Positions 6,923 to 16,672 are shown, numbered from the stretch's first letter. The stretch is 64,000 nucleotides of DNA from Candidatus Fermentibacterota bacterium (GCA_002748705.1 PDSZ01000002.1:11213-75212), one strand, 5' to 3'. Numbers and translations are program-made. Notes: generated by a model not told the origin, from the sequence alone.

Positions 6923-8791
6923 TCAGCTGAACAGTGATTCTTTATCCATTTCCTGTCCCTTAAAAAACTCCGGCAAAGGTATCTTCCACATAGTCAGTGT
7001 TTTGATAATGCTGGTATCTATAAGATCCAGCTTTTCTGCCGGCACATTCTTACGAATTTCTTTCAGAAACAGATCTACAGCATACTGAGCATCTACCTTT
7101 ATGCCGGTGATGCTGTTTTTTCGTATGGTGAAGGTGTCAGGGAAAGAACTGTCTGACGCAAAAGAATTCATGACCTCATCAATTTTTGATGAATCAACTA
7201 TTCTGCTTAACTCCACCAGCAGCTCATTAAGGGCTGTCACATAGTTCTTTCTTGCGCTTTCCTTGAGGAAAAGATCAAGACCTACATCAAGATTATCCAT
7301 TTTGGTTAAAAAGTTTTCAACCAGTTCTCCATGAAGTATGCTGCCATGCTGAGGAGCTATCATTTTTGGAAGCTCCGGCAGTTCTCTGATATTGCCTACT
7401 GCATGCTGAAGAGCTGCTTTACTGGGCATGTATATCTGATGGAAGGTTACTATGCCGTCCCAGGAACCCTCAGAAGCATACAGGTCAGGAAGAAAGGAAA
7501 GCCCGCCCATGAAGTCTCCTGAAAACAGAATACCTGTCTCGTAGTCATAGAGCATTGTGGCCCCTCTGAAATGACAATAGGGAGTAGGGATAAACTGAAC
7601 TTTGTGACCTGTGTTGAAAGTTGCCGTTCCGCCGGTGAAGCTTTCGGTACACTTATACATTTTCTCATTAAGCCCGTAGAACTTCACAAGTCTCCAGGAA
7701 TCCTCGGAACAAAGAACGACACAACCGGGATTAAGCTTCTGAATATGCCCTGCGTTGTACGAAACATCAGGATCCTGATGGTTCAGGAACATAATGTTGA
7801 GCTTTCTTACGCCGCCTATCAGCTCAGTAAGCTTTCCAACAAGAGGTGTCAGATCCTCCGGAGGGCCGGGATCAATAAGAAGGTTAAGTGTCTTGTCTCC
7901 ATTGCGAAATACCCTGAGATAGATGTTTCTCTCAAGCAGAGTATCCTCCCTGCGGCCCACCCACCAGGTATCAGGCGCTATTTCCACAGGCTTCTCCACA
8001 TTTACCAAAGGCATCATTCTTACCTCGCTTTCTCCTTGCGAATTCTGATGCATTCCGTCGACAGGCAGAATACCTTCCGGCGAATTACCTGATTCAACCT
8101 CTGCAACAGGTTCAACCGGCTTTTCTAAAGCTGCGGCGGATTTCGTAAACCTTTCAAGTTCAGTATTCACTGAGTGACCTGCTGAATCGTAATAAACTTT
8201 TTTCTGATCAGTCTTGTCAGAGACCTTCGCTTTTCGAATTGATTTTGTCTTTTCTGCATTTATATTGCTTTTTTTCAAGCTTAATGACTTTTTGTTTTTT
8301 TCGCCACCTTCTTTATTCTGAACTATAATGGCAGGATCAGACTCCGGTTCAGATTCAAAACCATCCATATTGAATACGGAAACCTTACCCATGGGAATTT
8401 TCATCAAGACACGCGCAGCTCCAATGCTTACTTCTCCTGAAGAGTTGTTCATCTGATGCTTCAGAGCAAGAATTGTCTTATCTATTTCGGCAGATCCTTC
8501 CAGCTGCTTCTCTTTTGGCGAAAGCTGATCAGCATCAGTCTTGTTCTGTTCATTGATAAAGCCGGCACATATTTTCCCTGCAACAGACATAGCAGCTATT
8601 CGTGTATCAGCTTCTTCATCTTCGCTGCTGAATAAAGAAACCAGGACTGCAAGAGTATCAATGGTGCCGATGCTTTCCAGAGCTTTTGAAACCTCGTACA
8701 GAGTATTTTTGTCTGCCTTGCAGGAAAGAGCCTGAATCAGCCCCTTCTCATCCCTGCCGGATAAAAGCTTCTGAATATTTACTTCAGCCAT
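6923..8791 (-). CDS. HEAT-like N-terminal region fused to ODP-type metallo-beta-lactamase domain
   Basis: The 622-residue protein has three parts. Residues 1-140 are helical and HEAT-like. A charged, low-complexity linker (about 150-245, rich in Lys/Ser) follows. Residues from about 265 hold an MBL-fold domain related to the beta-lactamase half of flavodiiron proteins and to ODP oxygen-binding diiron proteins: FLNHQDPDVSYNAGH, TPYCHFRGATMLYDYETGILFSGD and APQHGS carry the metal-ligand positions. There is no flavodoxin domain, so it would not be a complete NO/O2 reductase. A role in oxygen or redox sensing or scavenging is inferred. The gene is monocistronic, with about 450 nt of empty sequence upstream. 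Confidence 0.75.
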   Translation of the reverse strand: MAEVNIQKLLSGRDEKGLIQALSCKADKNTLYEVSKALESIGTIDTLAVLVSLFSSEDEEADTRIAAMSVAGKICAGFINEQNKTDADQLSPKEKQLEGSAEIDKTILALKHQMNNSSGEVSIGAARVLMKIPMGKVSVFNMDGFESEPESDPAIIVQNKEGGEKNKKSLSLKKSNINAEKTKSIRKAKVSDKTDQKKVYYDSAGHSVNTELERFTKSAAALEKPVEPVAEVESGNSPEGILPVDGMHQNSQGESEVRMMPLVNVEKPVEIAPDTWWVGRREDTLLERNIYLRVFRNGDKTLNLLIDPGPPEDLTPLVGKLTELIGGVRKLNIMFLNHQDPDVSYNAGHIQKLNPGCVVLCSEDSWRLVKFYGLNEKMYKCTESFTGGTATFNTGHKVQFIPTPYCHFRGATMLYDYETGILFSGDFMGGLSFLPDLYASEGSWDGIVTFHQIYMPSKAALQHAVGNIRELPELPKMIAPQHGSILHGELVENFLTKMDNLDVGLDLFLKESARKNYVTALNELLVELSRIVDSSKIDEVMNSFASDSSFPDTFTIRKNSITGIKVDAQYAVDLFLKEIRKNVPAEKLDLIDTSIIKTLTMWKIPLPEFFKGQEMDKESLFS

Positions 8792-9241
8792 GAAGTTACC
8801 CCGATTAATACTTCAGAATCACATCAACTGCTCATCATGTAAAGCAATTGAATAGACCATAATAGTGAAACATCCATCAATACCCCCTCAGAACATTTCT
8901 CCTGAGCACCCAATATATACCATGATGTTCTCAGGTCAATAATAAGGGAAATCAGCCTGACTTCTTCTTCAGTATCAAGGGATTCTCTTGAAAAAGCAAA
9001 TCTGTTTTGTTTGAACCAGAACTGACCACACAGAAATCAGTCATACTTAAAACGATAACGAAATGATATATTGAATCACCGCCGGTTTTATGCAGCAACC
9101 ATAGCACCGCCTTCAAGTTTTAGAAGCTTACAGCGATTAAACAGTGATGTGCTTGGGGCATTCTTGTGTATGTGTACAGGTACTGTTTCTTTGACAGATG
9201 CTCAGAACATGAAGAATCTATTGAAGTTAGGCTCTGCGAGA
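8792..9241. other. 450 nt intergenic, no gene seen
   Basis: No supported coding region lies on either strand. A near-perfect inverted repeat (CCTCAGAACAT at about 8888 and ATGTTCTCAGG at about 8922) could form a hairpin in the leader of the downstream MBL gene or at the end of the pfkA transcript. Confidence 0.35.
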
Positions 9242-10207
9242 TTACTCCAGATCGGAAACCAGCCTGGCAAGAAGGGTGTCAAGCTCTTTCTTTCTCGTCC
9301 AGGCATCGGCAAGGGGATGTCTTACTATTTTCCCCTCTTCAATGCCGACCATGCATGGAGATGCATCGTCCAGAAGAGCGTTGACTGCAGCAAAACCAAG
9401 CTTTGAAGCCAGTATTCTGTCCGCTGCTGTGGGGCTTCCTCCCCGCTGCACATGTCCCAGTATGGTAACACGGCTTTTCAGCCCGGCACAGTTCTCTATT
9501 TTCTTTGCTATTTCGTATGCGTTGCCCTCTTCGTCCCCTTCAGCCACAACCAGAATACTTGAGGTTCGTCCTCCTGCTGTTCTCCTCTGAAGTTTCTCAG
9601 CGATGGCAGGTATGTCGGTTCTGGTCTCAGGAATCAGTATAGCCTCTGCGCCTGTTCCGATTCCAACTGCAAGGGCAATGAAACCTGCGTGCCGTCCCAT
9701 TACTTCCACAATGAAAAGCCGGTCATGGGCAGCTGCGGTGTCCCTGACCTTGTCCACTGCATCAAGGGCAGTGTTTACTGCAGTGTCGAAGCCGATGGTA
9801 AAATCGGTACCCCATATGTCGTTGTCGATAGTTGCAGGTGCACCGACTACCCTGATACCGTGTTCCCTATGGAAATCATTGGCGCCGCGAAAACTGCCGT
9901 CACCACCGAAGACGATAAGTCCGCCGATATCATGGCTCTGAAGGTTGGCTGCAGCTTTTGCTCTGCCTGATTCAGTTGTGAACTCTTTGCTTCTTGCAGA
10001 GTGAAGAATTGTTCCCCCCCGCTGAAGTATATTGCTCACATCTGTTGAATCAAGCCTCACAATATCGTTCTCTATAAGGCCCTGATAACCCCGTTTTACT
10101 CCAAATATGGACAGGCCGCGGGAGATACCTGTTCTCACCGCGGCTCTGATTCCTGCGTTCATTCCAGGAGCGTCTCCGCCGCTGGTCAGAACTGCAACTG
10201 ATTTCAA
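9242..10207 (-). CDS. pfkA: ATP-dependent 6-phosphofructokinase
   Basis: The product (321 residues, normal PfkA length) phosphorylates fructose 6-phosphate to fructose 1,6-bisphosphate in glycolysis. Visible hallmarks are TSGGDAPGMNAGIR (ATP site), VFGGDGSFRGA (the GGDGS form with Gly indicates ATP rather than pyrophosphate use), the catalytic PATIDNDIWGTD, VEVMGRHAGFIAL and LGHVQRGGSPTAADR. It starts 7 nt after the rplQ stop, so it is probably transcribed with the alpha operon, an unusual coupling of glycolysis to the ribosomal cluster. Confidence 0.97.
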   Translation of the reverse strand: MKSVAVLTSGGDAPGMNAGIRAAVRTGISRGLSIFGVKRGYQGLIENDIVRLDSTDVSNILQRGGTILHSARSKEFTTESGRAKAAANLQSHDIGGLIVFGGDGSFRGANDFHREHGIRVVGAPATIDNDIWGTDFTIGFDTAVNTALDAVDKVRDTAAAHDRLFIVEVMGRHAGFIALAVGIGTGAEAILIPETRTDIPAIAEKLQRRTAGGRTSSILVVAEGDEEGNAYEIAKKIENCAGLKSRVTILGHVQRGGSPTAADRILASKLGFAAVNALLDDASPCMVGIEEGKIVRHPLADAWTRKKELDTLLARLVSDLE

Positions 10208-10213
10208 GCGGTA

Positions 10214-10588
10214 CTACTCCCCGCTCTTCACAGGAGAGTCTACAAGTTCGAGGATTACTGCCTCAGCTGCATCTCCGTGCCTGGGTCCGAGCTTTATGAT
10301 ACGGGTGTATCCGCCAGGTCTGTCGGCATAGCGCGGTCCGAGTTCATTAAAGACCTTCTTGACCGCCGCAGGGCCGTAGACCATTCCCGCTACTGTCCTG
10401 CGGGAGTGTACGGTATCGTTCTTGCCCCTGGTTATTATCTTTTCGGCAAGACTTCTTGCTGCCTTTGCCCTGGCATGGCTGGTTACTACCCTCTCTTCAA
10501 TGAAAAGGGAGGTAACCAGGTTCCTGAGCATTCTTGTCCTGGCAGCTTTGTTCCTGCTCAGTTTGGGCGTTGTTTTCCTGTGACGCAT
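10214..10588 (-). CDS. rplQ: 50S ribosomal protein L17
   Basis: L17 (124 residues) binds domain III/VI of 23S rRNA near the exit tunnel. The family start MRHRKTTPKLSRN and the RTRMLRNLVTSLFIEERVVT block are intact. It follows rpoA by 16 nt in the standard order and is followed closely by pfkA. Confidence 0.98.
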   Translation of the reverse strand: MRHRKTTPKLSRNKAARTRMLRNLVTSLFIEERVVTSHARAKAARSLAEKIITRGKNDTVHSRRTVAGMVYGPAAVKKVFNELGPRYADRPGGYTRIIKLGPRHGDAAEAVILELVDSPVKSGE

Positions 10589-10604
10589 GGAACTGTGTCC
10601 TTTT

Positions 10605-11597
10605 CTATTCTGCCAGTGAGAGCCCGTGAGCCTTCAGCACTTTCAGCACCACTTCAAGTGATGCCTTGCCGAAGTTCCGAAGGTCAAGAAGCTCGTCGGC
10701 TGTCTTTGCTGCCAGGTCGTTCAGGGTGTTAACCCCGCCTGCTGACAGTATCTTCACATATCTGCCTGAGAGATCAGTGTCCGCAAGAGTCACATCCTCA
10801 CCGGCAGGTTCCTCTGCGGGAGTTTCAATCACTTCTTCCGTTTTCTCTTCCTCAACCACTGCTGCTTCTTCCTGAGCAGGAGTCTCTTCTTCAACACGAA
10901 TACCCAGAATGAGTTCGAAGTGCTTCATGAGAATACCTGTGGCATGCTCAAGAGCCTGCTGAGGAGAAAGACTGCCGTCAGTGGTTATCTCCATAATAAG
11001 CTTGTCATAGTCGGTTCTGTCCCCTACACGGGCACTCTCCACCTGAAAGTTAACCTTCTTGATCGGGCAGAACCATGAATCCACAAGGATATCACCTATC
11101 TCACGACCGCGACCGCTGTTATACCACTCGTCCTGTGTAACGAAGCCTTTGCCCCGCTCCACATTGACAACGATGTCAAGCTCACCGCCGTCCTCTGTAA
11201 TCTCAGCGATTACCTGATCGGTATTGGAAATGACAGCACCTTCTTCGCACTGGAAGGCTTCTGCTGTGTAGACACCGGGCTTCTCTCCCCTGAGATGCAA
11301 CCTTGCCACACCCTCACCCTGATAGGTCACCGCCAGTGACTTCACATTGAGGATAATGTCAGGCACATCCTCAAGAACACCGCTCAGAACGCTGAACTCG
11401 TGTTCGGCACCCTTGATGGTAACGGAAACAGGAGCAGCTCCTTCCAGTGAGGAAAGCATAACCCTGCGAAGCGCATTGCCCAAAGTTCTTCCGAAACCTC
11501 TCTCAAGGGCTGTTATGGTCATCACGCCGAATCTGTCAGTAAGGGTTTCCTTGTCCCATTTGACAATATCCGGCAGATGAAGCTTCATGTATTCCAT
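10605..11597 (-). CDS. rpoA: DNA-directed RNA polymerase subunit alpha
   Basis: RpoA (330 residues) dimerises to nucleate RNA polymerase assembly and contacts UP elements and activators. The N-terminal domain carries LERGFGRTLGNALRRVMLSS. An acidic, Glu-rich linker (about 233-262) separates it from the C-terminal helix-hairpin-helix domain, ending in LLDLRNFGKASLEVVLKVL. The ATG at 11597 has an AGGGGG Shine-Dalgarno. It directly follows rpsK: the usual rpsD between them is absent. Confidence 0.98.
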   Translation of the reverse strand: MEYMKLHLPDIVKWDKETLTDRFGVMTITALERGFGRTLGNALRRVMLSSLEGAAPVSVTIKGAEHEFSVLSGVLEDVPDIILNVKSLAVTYQGEGVARLHLRGEKPGVYTAEAFQCEEGAVISNTDQVIAEITEDGGELDIVVNVERGKGFVTQDEWYNSGRGREIGDILVDSWFCPIKKVNFQVESARVGDRTDYDKLIMEITTDGSLSPQQALEHATGILMKHFELILGIRVEEETPAQEEAAVVEEEKTEEVIETPAEEPAGEDVTLADTDLSGRYVKILSAGGVNTLNDLAAKTADELLDLRNFGKASLEVVLKVLKAHGLSLAE

Positions 11598-11626
11598 TCG
11601 TTCCCCCTGAACCCTGACGGTGGTGA

Positions 11627-12028
11627 TTACTTGCCTCTGCGCCTCTTGTTAGGTCTGCATCCGTTATGAGGAATACGGGTGATGTCCTTCACTCCTGATA
11701 CCTCAATGTCCGTTGTCTGAAGAGCCCGCACTGCAGCCTCTCTGCCTGACCCCGGTCCTCTGACCCAGACTTCCACTTTCCTGATACCGGCTTCCATGGC
11801 CTTCTCGGCACACTGTACAGCAGCCTGGCTGGCCGCGAAAGCGGTACTCTTCCTGGTTCCCTTTACGCCGGTTGTGCCGCCGCTGGCCCAGGTTATAACA
11901 TTTCCCCCTCTGTCGGAGATGGTGATAAGAGTATTGTTGAAGGAAGACTTGATGTGCGCCACTCCGTGTATATCAGAGACCTTTGCGATCTTCTTCCTGG
12001 CAGTTCTCTTGCCTTTTGCCTTGGGCAC
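11627..12028 (-). CDS. rpsK: 30S ribosomal protein S11
   Basis: S11 (133 residues) sits on the platform of the small subunit near the mRNA exit. The motifs [18 protein letters not shown], a [19 protein letters not shown] block and the C-terminal [19 protein letters not shown] are canonical. It lies 7 nt after rpsM. Confidence 0.98.
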   Translation of the reverse strand: MPKAKGKRTARKKIAKVSDIHGVAHIKSSFNNTLITISDRGGNVITWASGGTTGVKGTRKSTAFAASQAAVQCAEKAMEAGIRKVEVWVRGPGSGREAAVRALQTTDIEVSGVKDITRIPHNGCRPNKRRRGK

Positions 12029-12035
12029 GACTCAC

Positions 12036-12401
12036 CTACCTTCTCTTGCTGTGGCCCCGCTTGGGACCTTTTCTTGTTCTTGCATTGGTGTGAGTTCGCT
12101 GCCCTCTTACAGGAAGGTTCTTCCTGTGTCTGAGACCTCTGTAGCAGCCGATATCCATGAGCCTCTTCCTGTTCATGTTTACCTCTGCCCTGAGAGCACC
12201 CTCGACCTTGTATTCATCTTCGAGTACCTTACGAAGAGAAGCCACTTCTGTCTCTGTAAGAGCATCAGTGTTCTTGTCCAGAGGGATGCCCACCTTAGTG
12301 AGTATTGCTCTGGAAGAGGTGAGACCTATGCCATGTATATATGGAAGGGCATAGAGAACCTGCTTGTTTCTGGGCAGATCCACACCTGCTATTCTCGCCA
12401 C
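12036..12401 (-). CDS. rpsM: 30S ribosomal protein S13
   Basis: S13 (121 residues) is a head protein contacting the P-site tRNA and bridging to the large subunit. [14 protein letters not shown] at the start, the H2TH region [11 protein letters not shown] and the basic tail [18 protein letters not shown] are typical. Confidence 0.98.
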   Translation of the reverse strand: MARIAGVDLPRNKQVLYALPYIHGIGLTSSRAILTKVGIPLDKNTDALTETEVASLRKVLEDEYKVEGALRAEVNMNRKRLMDIGCYRGLRHRKNLPVRGQRTHTNARTRKGPKRGHSKRR

Positions 12402-12430
12402 TTGTTACCTCCGTTACTGCCGCCCGGCGG

Positions 12431-12547
12431 CTATCCCTGTCTCTGCTTGTGTCTGGGGTTCCTGGGGCAGATCACAAGGACCTTTCCCTCACGCCGGACA
12501 ATTCGACAGTATTCGCAAATCTTCTTTACTGAGCTGCGTACCTTCAT
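12431..12547 (-). CDS. rpmJ: 50S ribosomal protein L36 (zinc-binding form)
   Basis: This gene of 38 codons is easily missed by length filters. The frame from ATG at 12547 gives [20 protein letters not shown], then [18 protein letters not shown]. The Cys-x2-Cys...Cys...His ligand set of zinc-containing L36 is complete. It lies between infA and rpsM, as in many bacteria. Confidence 0.96.
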   Translation of the reverse strand: MKVRSSVKKICEYCRIVRREGKVLVICPRNPRHKQRQG

Positions 12548-12556
12548 CGTCCTACC

Positions 12557-12781
12557 TCACTTGTATCTGTAAATAATCCGACCTCTGCTCAGGTCGTAGG
12601 GAGACAGTTCCACTGTCACCCTGTCACCAACCAGAATACGGATGTAATGCATTCGCATTTTGCCTGACACATGGCACAGAACAACATGCCCTTCCGGCTT
12701 GTCAAGCTCGACTCGACACATGCTGTTTGGAAGTGTTTCCAGAACTGTTCCGTCAACAACAATACCCTGTTCTTTCGCCAT
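12557..12781 (-). CDS. infA: translation initiation factor IF-1
   Basis: IF-1 (74 residues) occupies the A site during initiation. The OB-fold is clear: [39 protein letters not shown] and [19 protein letters not shown]. It lies between map and rpmJ in the classical secY-adk-map-infA order. Confidence 0.97.
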   Translation of the reverse strand: MAKEQGIVVDGTVLETLPNSMCRVELDKPEGHVVLCHVSGKMRMHYIRILVGDRVTVELSPYDLSRGRIIYRYK

Positions 12782-12829
12782 ACTGTCCTCTCAGTTTGGT
12801 CCGGAAAGGGGAAATATTCTCTTAAACGG

Positions 12830-13576
12830 CTATGCCGTCAATATTTCCGGATTATTCCCGTTAACCATAATGGTGTTTTCGGCATGGGCCGAAAGCATCC
12901 CGTCAGCTGTTACCACAGTCCAACCGTCAGAGAGGAACCGAACTTCCGCAACTCCCTGGTTAACCATGGGCTCAATGGCAAGCATAAGGCCGTTCTTCAA
13001 CTTCTGCCCGCTGCCCTGCCTTCCGTAGTTGGGCACCTGGGGACTCTCATGCAGTTTCCTGCCGATGCCGTGCCCTACCAGCTGATGCACAACACTGAAA
13101 CCGGCTGCTTCAACATGGGTCTGAACCGCATGTCCGATATCGCCTACAGTATTTCCGGCAACAGCGGCAGCAATGCCTCTGTCTCTGGCTTCGTAGGTTA
13201 CCTCAACCAGTTTCCTTACCTCCGGCGCCACTTCACCTACCATTACAGTATCAGCTGCGTCTCCGTGGTATCCGTTCTTGTAGGCTCCCACATCAATACC
13301 TACAATGTCTCCTTCTCGTACTCTTCTAAGGGCGGATGGAATGCCGTGCACTACCTCGCGGTTGATGGAGACACAAACCGCTGCAGGGTAGCCGTTGTAA
13401 TTAAGAAAGGACGGAACTGCTCCCTCCCTGCTTATTATCTCACGGCCAAGTGCATCTATGTCCGCCGTGGTAACTCCGGGCTTTATAAACTGGGCAAGCT
13501 CTGTAAGAACCAGTCTTACAATTCGCCCGGATTCTCTGGCGCTCTCCCTGGCCCTGTTCGAAGTTATTATGCCCAT
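12830..13576 (-). CDS. map: type I methionine aminopeptidase
   Basis: Map (248 residues) removes the initiator Met from nascent proteins. The pita-bread fold residues are visible: GIPSALRRVREGDIVGIDVGAY (first metal Asp), GYHGDAADTVMVG (second Asp), HQLVGHGIGRKLHESPQVPN (His) and the closing Glu positions in LAIEPMV and TVVTADG. The start overlaps the adk stop by 10 nt. Confidence 0.97.
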   Translation of the reverse strand: MGIITSNRARESARESGRIVRLVLTELAQFIKPGVTTADIDALGREIISREGAVPSFLNYNGYPAAVCVSINREVVHGIPSALRRVREGDIVGIDVGAYKNGYHGDAADTVMVGEVAPEVRKLVEVTYEARDRGIAAAVAGNTVGDIGHAVQTHVEAAGFSVVHQLVGHGIGRKLHESPQVPNYGRQGSGQKLKNGLMLAIEPMVNQGVAEVRFLSDGWTVVTADGMLSAHAENTIMVNGNNPEILTA

Positions 13577-14142
13577 TTTTCAAGAGCCTTAAGTATTCGT
13601 TCAGTGACCTGAGACGGGGAACCGGTACCGTCTACAGAGATTATTCTTTCTCCGTAGTAGTCCGCAAGAGGCGCCGTTGCCCGTCTGTATACCTCGAACC
13701 GTCGATGGATCACCTCCGGCGCATCATCGGCTCTTCGGTAATTCTCAATCTTTTCCTGCCTCCTGGTACTTCTCAGCCTGAGCCTTCTTACCGCCTCTTC
13801 TTCCGGAACATCCAGAAAGAGGGCACAATCCAGCTGCAGCCCAAGGTTCTCAAGATGCACATCGAAACTCTTTGCCTGAGAGATATTCCGCGGGTAGCCG
13901 TCAACCAGGAACCTTTCAGCTTCTTCCAGAGCATTGAAAAGAACATAGTTGGTGGTTACATCGTCTACCAGCTTGCCTGCGGCTATGACATCTGCTATTC
14001 TCCGACCTATCCTGGTACCTTCAAGAATCTTGGCTCTGAAGAGCTCTCCTGTGGAAATGTGAATAAGATCAAACTTCCTGGACAGCTCTTCAGCCTGTGT
14101 CCCTTTTCCGGAGCCTGGTGATCCGAAGAAAACAAGTCTCAT
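13567..14142 (-). CDS. adk: adenylate kinase
   Basis: Adk (191 residues) interconverts AMP, ADP and ATP. Motifs are the P-loop FGSPGSGKGTQAE, the AMP-binding HISTGELFRA, FLVDGYPRN and DCALFLDVPEEEAVRRL. It is of the short type: the LID (about 125-140) is brief and lacks the four-Cys zinc site. Its ATG overlaps the secY stop as ATGA. Confidence 0.97.
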   Translation of the reverse strand: MRLVFFGSPGSGKGTQAEELSRKFDLIHISTGELFRAKILEGTRIGRRIADVIAAGKLVDDVTTNYVLFNALEEAERFLVDGYPRNISQAKSFDVHLENLGLQLDCALFLDVPEEEAVRRLRLRSTRRQEKIENYRRADDAPEVIHRRFEVYRRATAPLADYYGERIISVDGTGSPSQVTERILKALEKWA

Positions 14143-15443
14143 CGTCTGCCGCGAATCCTTCCCCTGGAAAGGAAACCGTCATAGTGTCTCATGAGCAGGT
14201 GAGTCTCAATCTGTCTGAGTGTTTCAAGAGCCACACCAACAACAATCAGGAGACTTGTTCCGCCGAACATGAAGTTTACCCCTGCATGCTTCATGAGCAC
14301 CATTGGAAGCACCGCTATCGCCGCAAGGAAGATAGCTCCTGGAAGGGTAACCCTTACCAGCACCTTCTCAATGTACTTGGCAGTACTCTTGCCTGGCTTT
14401 CTGCCGGGAATGAATCCGCCCTGCTTTTTCATGTTGTCTGCAAGATCCTGCGGATTGAACACGATTGCAGTATAGACATACGCAAAGAGAATTATCAGCG
14501 CAGAGTAGATGAAGATGTAAAGTCCGCCGCCAGGAGCCATCCAGCTGTTGACCCACTCTGAAATGCCGCTGTTCGGAAAGAACATGGCAACAGTAGAGGG
14601 GAACATCATAAATGACTGGGCAAAAATCACAGGTATAACACCTGCAGTGTTAAGCCTGAGAGGAATGTGTGTACTCTGTCCTCCGTAGACCTTTCTGCCC
14701 CTTACCTGCTTGGCGTACGAAACAGGAATTCTTCTCTGGGCTTCTGTCATCACAACTACGAATGTCACCACAGCAAACATGAAGACAACCACGAACACAC
14801 CTGAGATGAAACTCATCTGCTGCAGAACGAATATGTCTCTGTAAATAGTTTCAACTGTATCAGGAAGCCTTCCCACTATACCTGCGAAGATGATGAGGCT
14901 GATACCGTTTCCGATACCTCTCTCACCGATTCGCTCACCGAGCCACATCACAAAGATGGTACCGGTAATAAGCGTTATCACAGTCTGAAGGGTAAAGGCG
15001 AATCCAGGGTGGGGCACCACACCTGGAACCTGAGAATTCATTCCTACAAGGTACTGACTGATTCCCAATCCTTGAATAAACGCAAGAAGAACAGTTCCGT
15101 ACCTGGTTATCTCAGTCATCTTCTGCCTGCCGGCCTCACCCTCCTTCTTGAGTTTCTCGAAGTAGGGCAGCACCGAACCAAGAAGCTGCACGATAATAGA
15201 AGCTGAGATGTAAGGCATGATACCAAGAGCGAAGATACTCGCCCTTCTGAGTGCTCCACCTACGAAAAGGTCGAACATTCCCATCACGCCGCCCCCGCCT
15301 GCGAATGCTTCCTGAAGCGCATGGCTGTTGATACCCGGAACCGGAATAAATCCTCCCAGACGGTAAATTGCCAGAAGGCCGAACGTATAGAGGATCTTTT
15401 TCCGGAGTTCCGGGATCTTCATAACGTTGTCAAAGCCGCGCAT
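14139..15443 (-). CDS. secY: preprotein translocase subunit SecY
   Basis: SecY (434 residues) forms the protein-conducting channel with about ten membrane spans. Family markers include KKILYTFGLLAIYRLGGFIP, the plug region, GIMPYISASIIVQL and PVSYAKQVRGRKVYGGQSTH in the cytosolic C4/C5 loop that binds SecA or the ribosome. The start shares one base with the end of rplO. Confidence 0.98.
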   Translation of the reverse strand: MRGFDNVMKIPELRKKILYTFGLLAIYRLGGFIPVPGINSHALQEAFAGGGGVMGMFDLFVGGALRRASIFALGIMPYISASIIVQLLGSVLPYFEKLKKEGEAGRQKMTEITRYGTVLLAFIQGLGISQYLVGMNSQVPGVVPHPGFAFTLQTVITLITGTIFVMWLGERIGERGIGNGISLIIFAGIVGRLPDTVETIYRDIFVLQQMSFISGVFVVVFMFAVVTFVVVMTEAQRRIPVSYAKQVRGRKVYGGQSTHIPLRLNTAGVIPVIFAQSFMMFPSTVAMFFPNSGISEWVNSWMAPGGGLYIFIYSALIILFAYVYTAIVFNPQDLADNMKKQGGFIPGRKPGKSTAKYIEKVLVRVTLPGAIFLAAIAVLPMVLMKHAGVNFMFGGTSLLIVVGVALETLRQIETHLLMRHYDGFLSRGRIRGRR

Positions 15444-15886
15444 CAGCTGAGCACCTCCACTGTTCCTCCAGCTTTGGTAATAGCTTCAACAGCACTCTCA
15501 GTGTACGCGCTGGCACAAACAGTGAGGCTGATTTCAAGCTTACCGTTGCCGAGGATCTTTACCGGCTTGAACCTGGATGAAATCAGGCCGGCAGCCTTGA
15601 GGGCATCAGGTGTAACCACCGAATCTTTCTCAAAGCGGTTGAGCAGCCCTACATTCACAACCTGGTATTTCACAGCGTGACGGGCATTATTGAAACCCTT
15701 GTGGGTCATTCTTCTCTGAATCGGCATCTGGCCGCCTTCAAACCAGGCATGAACGGTAGTTCTGGCCTTCTGGCCCTTGTGTCCCTTGCCTGCAGTGTTG
15801 CCGTTACCGGTTCCTGTTCCGCAGCCTCTGCGCTTGCGGTTTTTCTTTGCGCCCTCTGCAGGGCGCAGATGCTGGAGCCTTCTCAT
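15443..15886 (-). CDS. rplO: 50S ribosomal protein L15
   Basis: L15 (147 residues) is a late-assembly protein of the large subunit. The glycine- and lysine-rich N-terminal tail (GTGNGNTAGKGHKGQKAR) and GGQMPIQRRMTHKGF are characteristic. Its start overlaps the rpmD stop. Confidence 0.97.
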   Translation of the reverse strand: MRRLQHLRPAEGAKKNRKRRGCGTGTGNGNTAGKGHKGQKARTTVHAWFEGGQMPIQRRMTHKGFNNARHAVKYQVVNVGLLNRFEKDSVVTPDALKAAGLISSRFKPVKILGNGKLEISLTVCASAYTESAVEAITKAGGTVEVLS

Positions 15887-16074
15887 GCCTGAACCTCCTC
15901 CACCTTAACAAGGTGCCTGACCTTGAAGATCATACCTCGGATCTGGGGAGTGTCGTTGTGGATTCTGAATGAGTTCATTCTGCCCAGTCCAAGAGCCTTA
16001 AGCGTGAGCTTCTGGCTCTTTTCCCGACCGATTGCGCTCCTGATCTTTGTTACTCGGAGCTTCTTATCAGCCAT
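15883..16074 (-). CDS. rpmD: 50S ribosomal protein L30
   Basis: L30 (63 residues) with the typical [18 protein letters not shown] start and [20 protein letters not shown] block. I placed the start at ATG 16074 (MADKKLRV), behind an AAGGAG Shine-Dalgarno; the longer frame to 16143 is an overlap with rpsE. Confidence 0.96.
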   Translation of the reverse strand: MADKKLRVTKIRSAIGREKSQKLTLKALGLGRMNSFRIHNDTPQIRGMIFKVRHLVKVEEVQA

Positions 16075-16672
16075 TTGCCTTACTCCTTTCAGCCACAATG
16101 GAGCGCCTGACAGAGCTGACACGGTCGATCTTGATAAGATCACGAAGACCGCTCATGGTCGCCTTGGTTACATTGTGAGCATTATTGGAGCCCTGGGCCT
16201 TGGTGAGAACATCCTTCACACCGGCACACTCCATGATAGCACGGACTGCGCTTCCTGCAATAACACCGGTACCAGGACTGGCAGGTCTCATAAGAACCTT
16301 GCCTGAGCCGTATCTGCCGATGATAAGGTGCGAGATGGTCCTGTTGTCGATCAGAGGAACCTTGATCATGCTCTTGCGGGCATTCTCTGTGGCTTTTCTG
16401 ATTGACTCAGGAAGCTCTGTAGCTTTTCCAAGACCGATACCGACCATACCGTTCTGGTCGCCTACTGCCACGATGGCGTTGAAACCGAAGGTCCTTCCGC
16501 CCTTTGTGACCTTTGCGCACCTGTTGACAGTTATCAGCTTGTCGATAAGTCCGGCCTCTTCAAGGGCTGAAGGCTTGCGTTCCTTCTGTCTGCCCTTTTT
16601 GCCCCTGTCATCCCTGCGGGGCCCGCGGCTGTTCTGTCTGCTGTTCCTGTTGTTCTCTGTTTTCTTTTCCAT
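16067..16672 (-). CDS. rpsE: 30S ribosomal protein S5
   Basis: S5 (201 residues) helps decoding accuracy and mRNA unwinding. The dsRNA-binding-like region [20 protein letters not shown] and the [20 protein letters not shown] block are canonical. The N-terminal 37 residues are an extra Lys/Arg/Asn-rich extension. The C terminus overlaps rpmD by 8 nt. Confidence 0.97.
   Translation of the reverse strand: MEKKTENNRNSRQNSRGPRRDDRGKKGRQKERKPSALEEAGLIDKLITVNRCAKVTKGGRTFGFNAIVAVGDQNGMVGIGLGKATELPESIRKATENARKSMIKVPLIDNRTISHLIIGRYGSGKVLMRPASPGTGVIAGSAVRAIMECAGVKDVLTKAQGSNNAHNVTKATMSGLRDLIKIDRVSSVRRSIVAERSKANG

Noticed and set aside
9071..9406. 111-codon plus-strand frame over the pfkA 3' end
   Set aside because: Mostly antisense to pfkA, with composition typical of a shadow frame.
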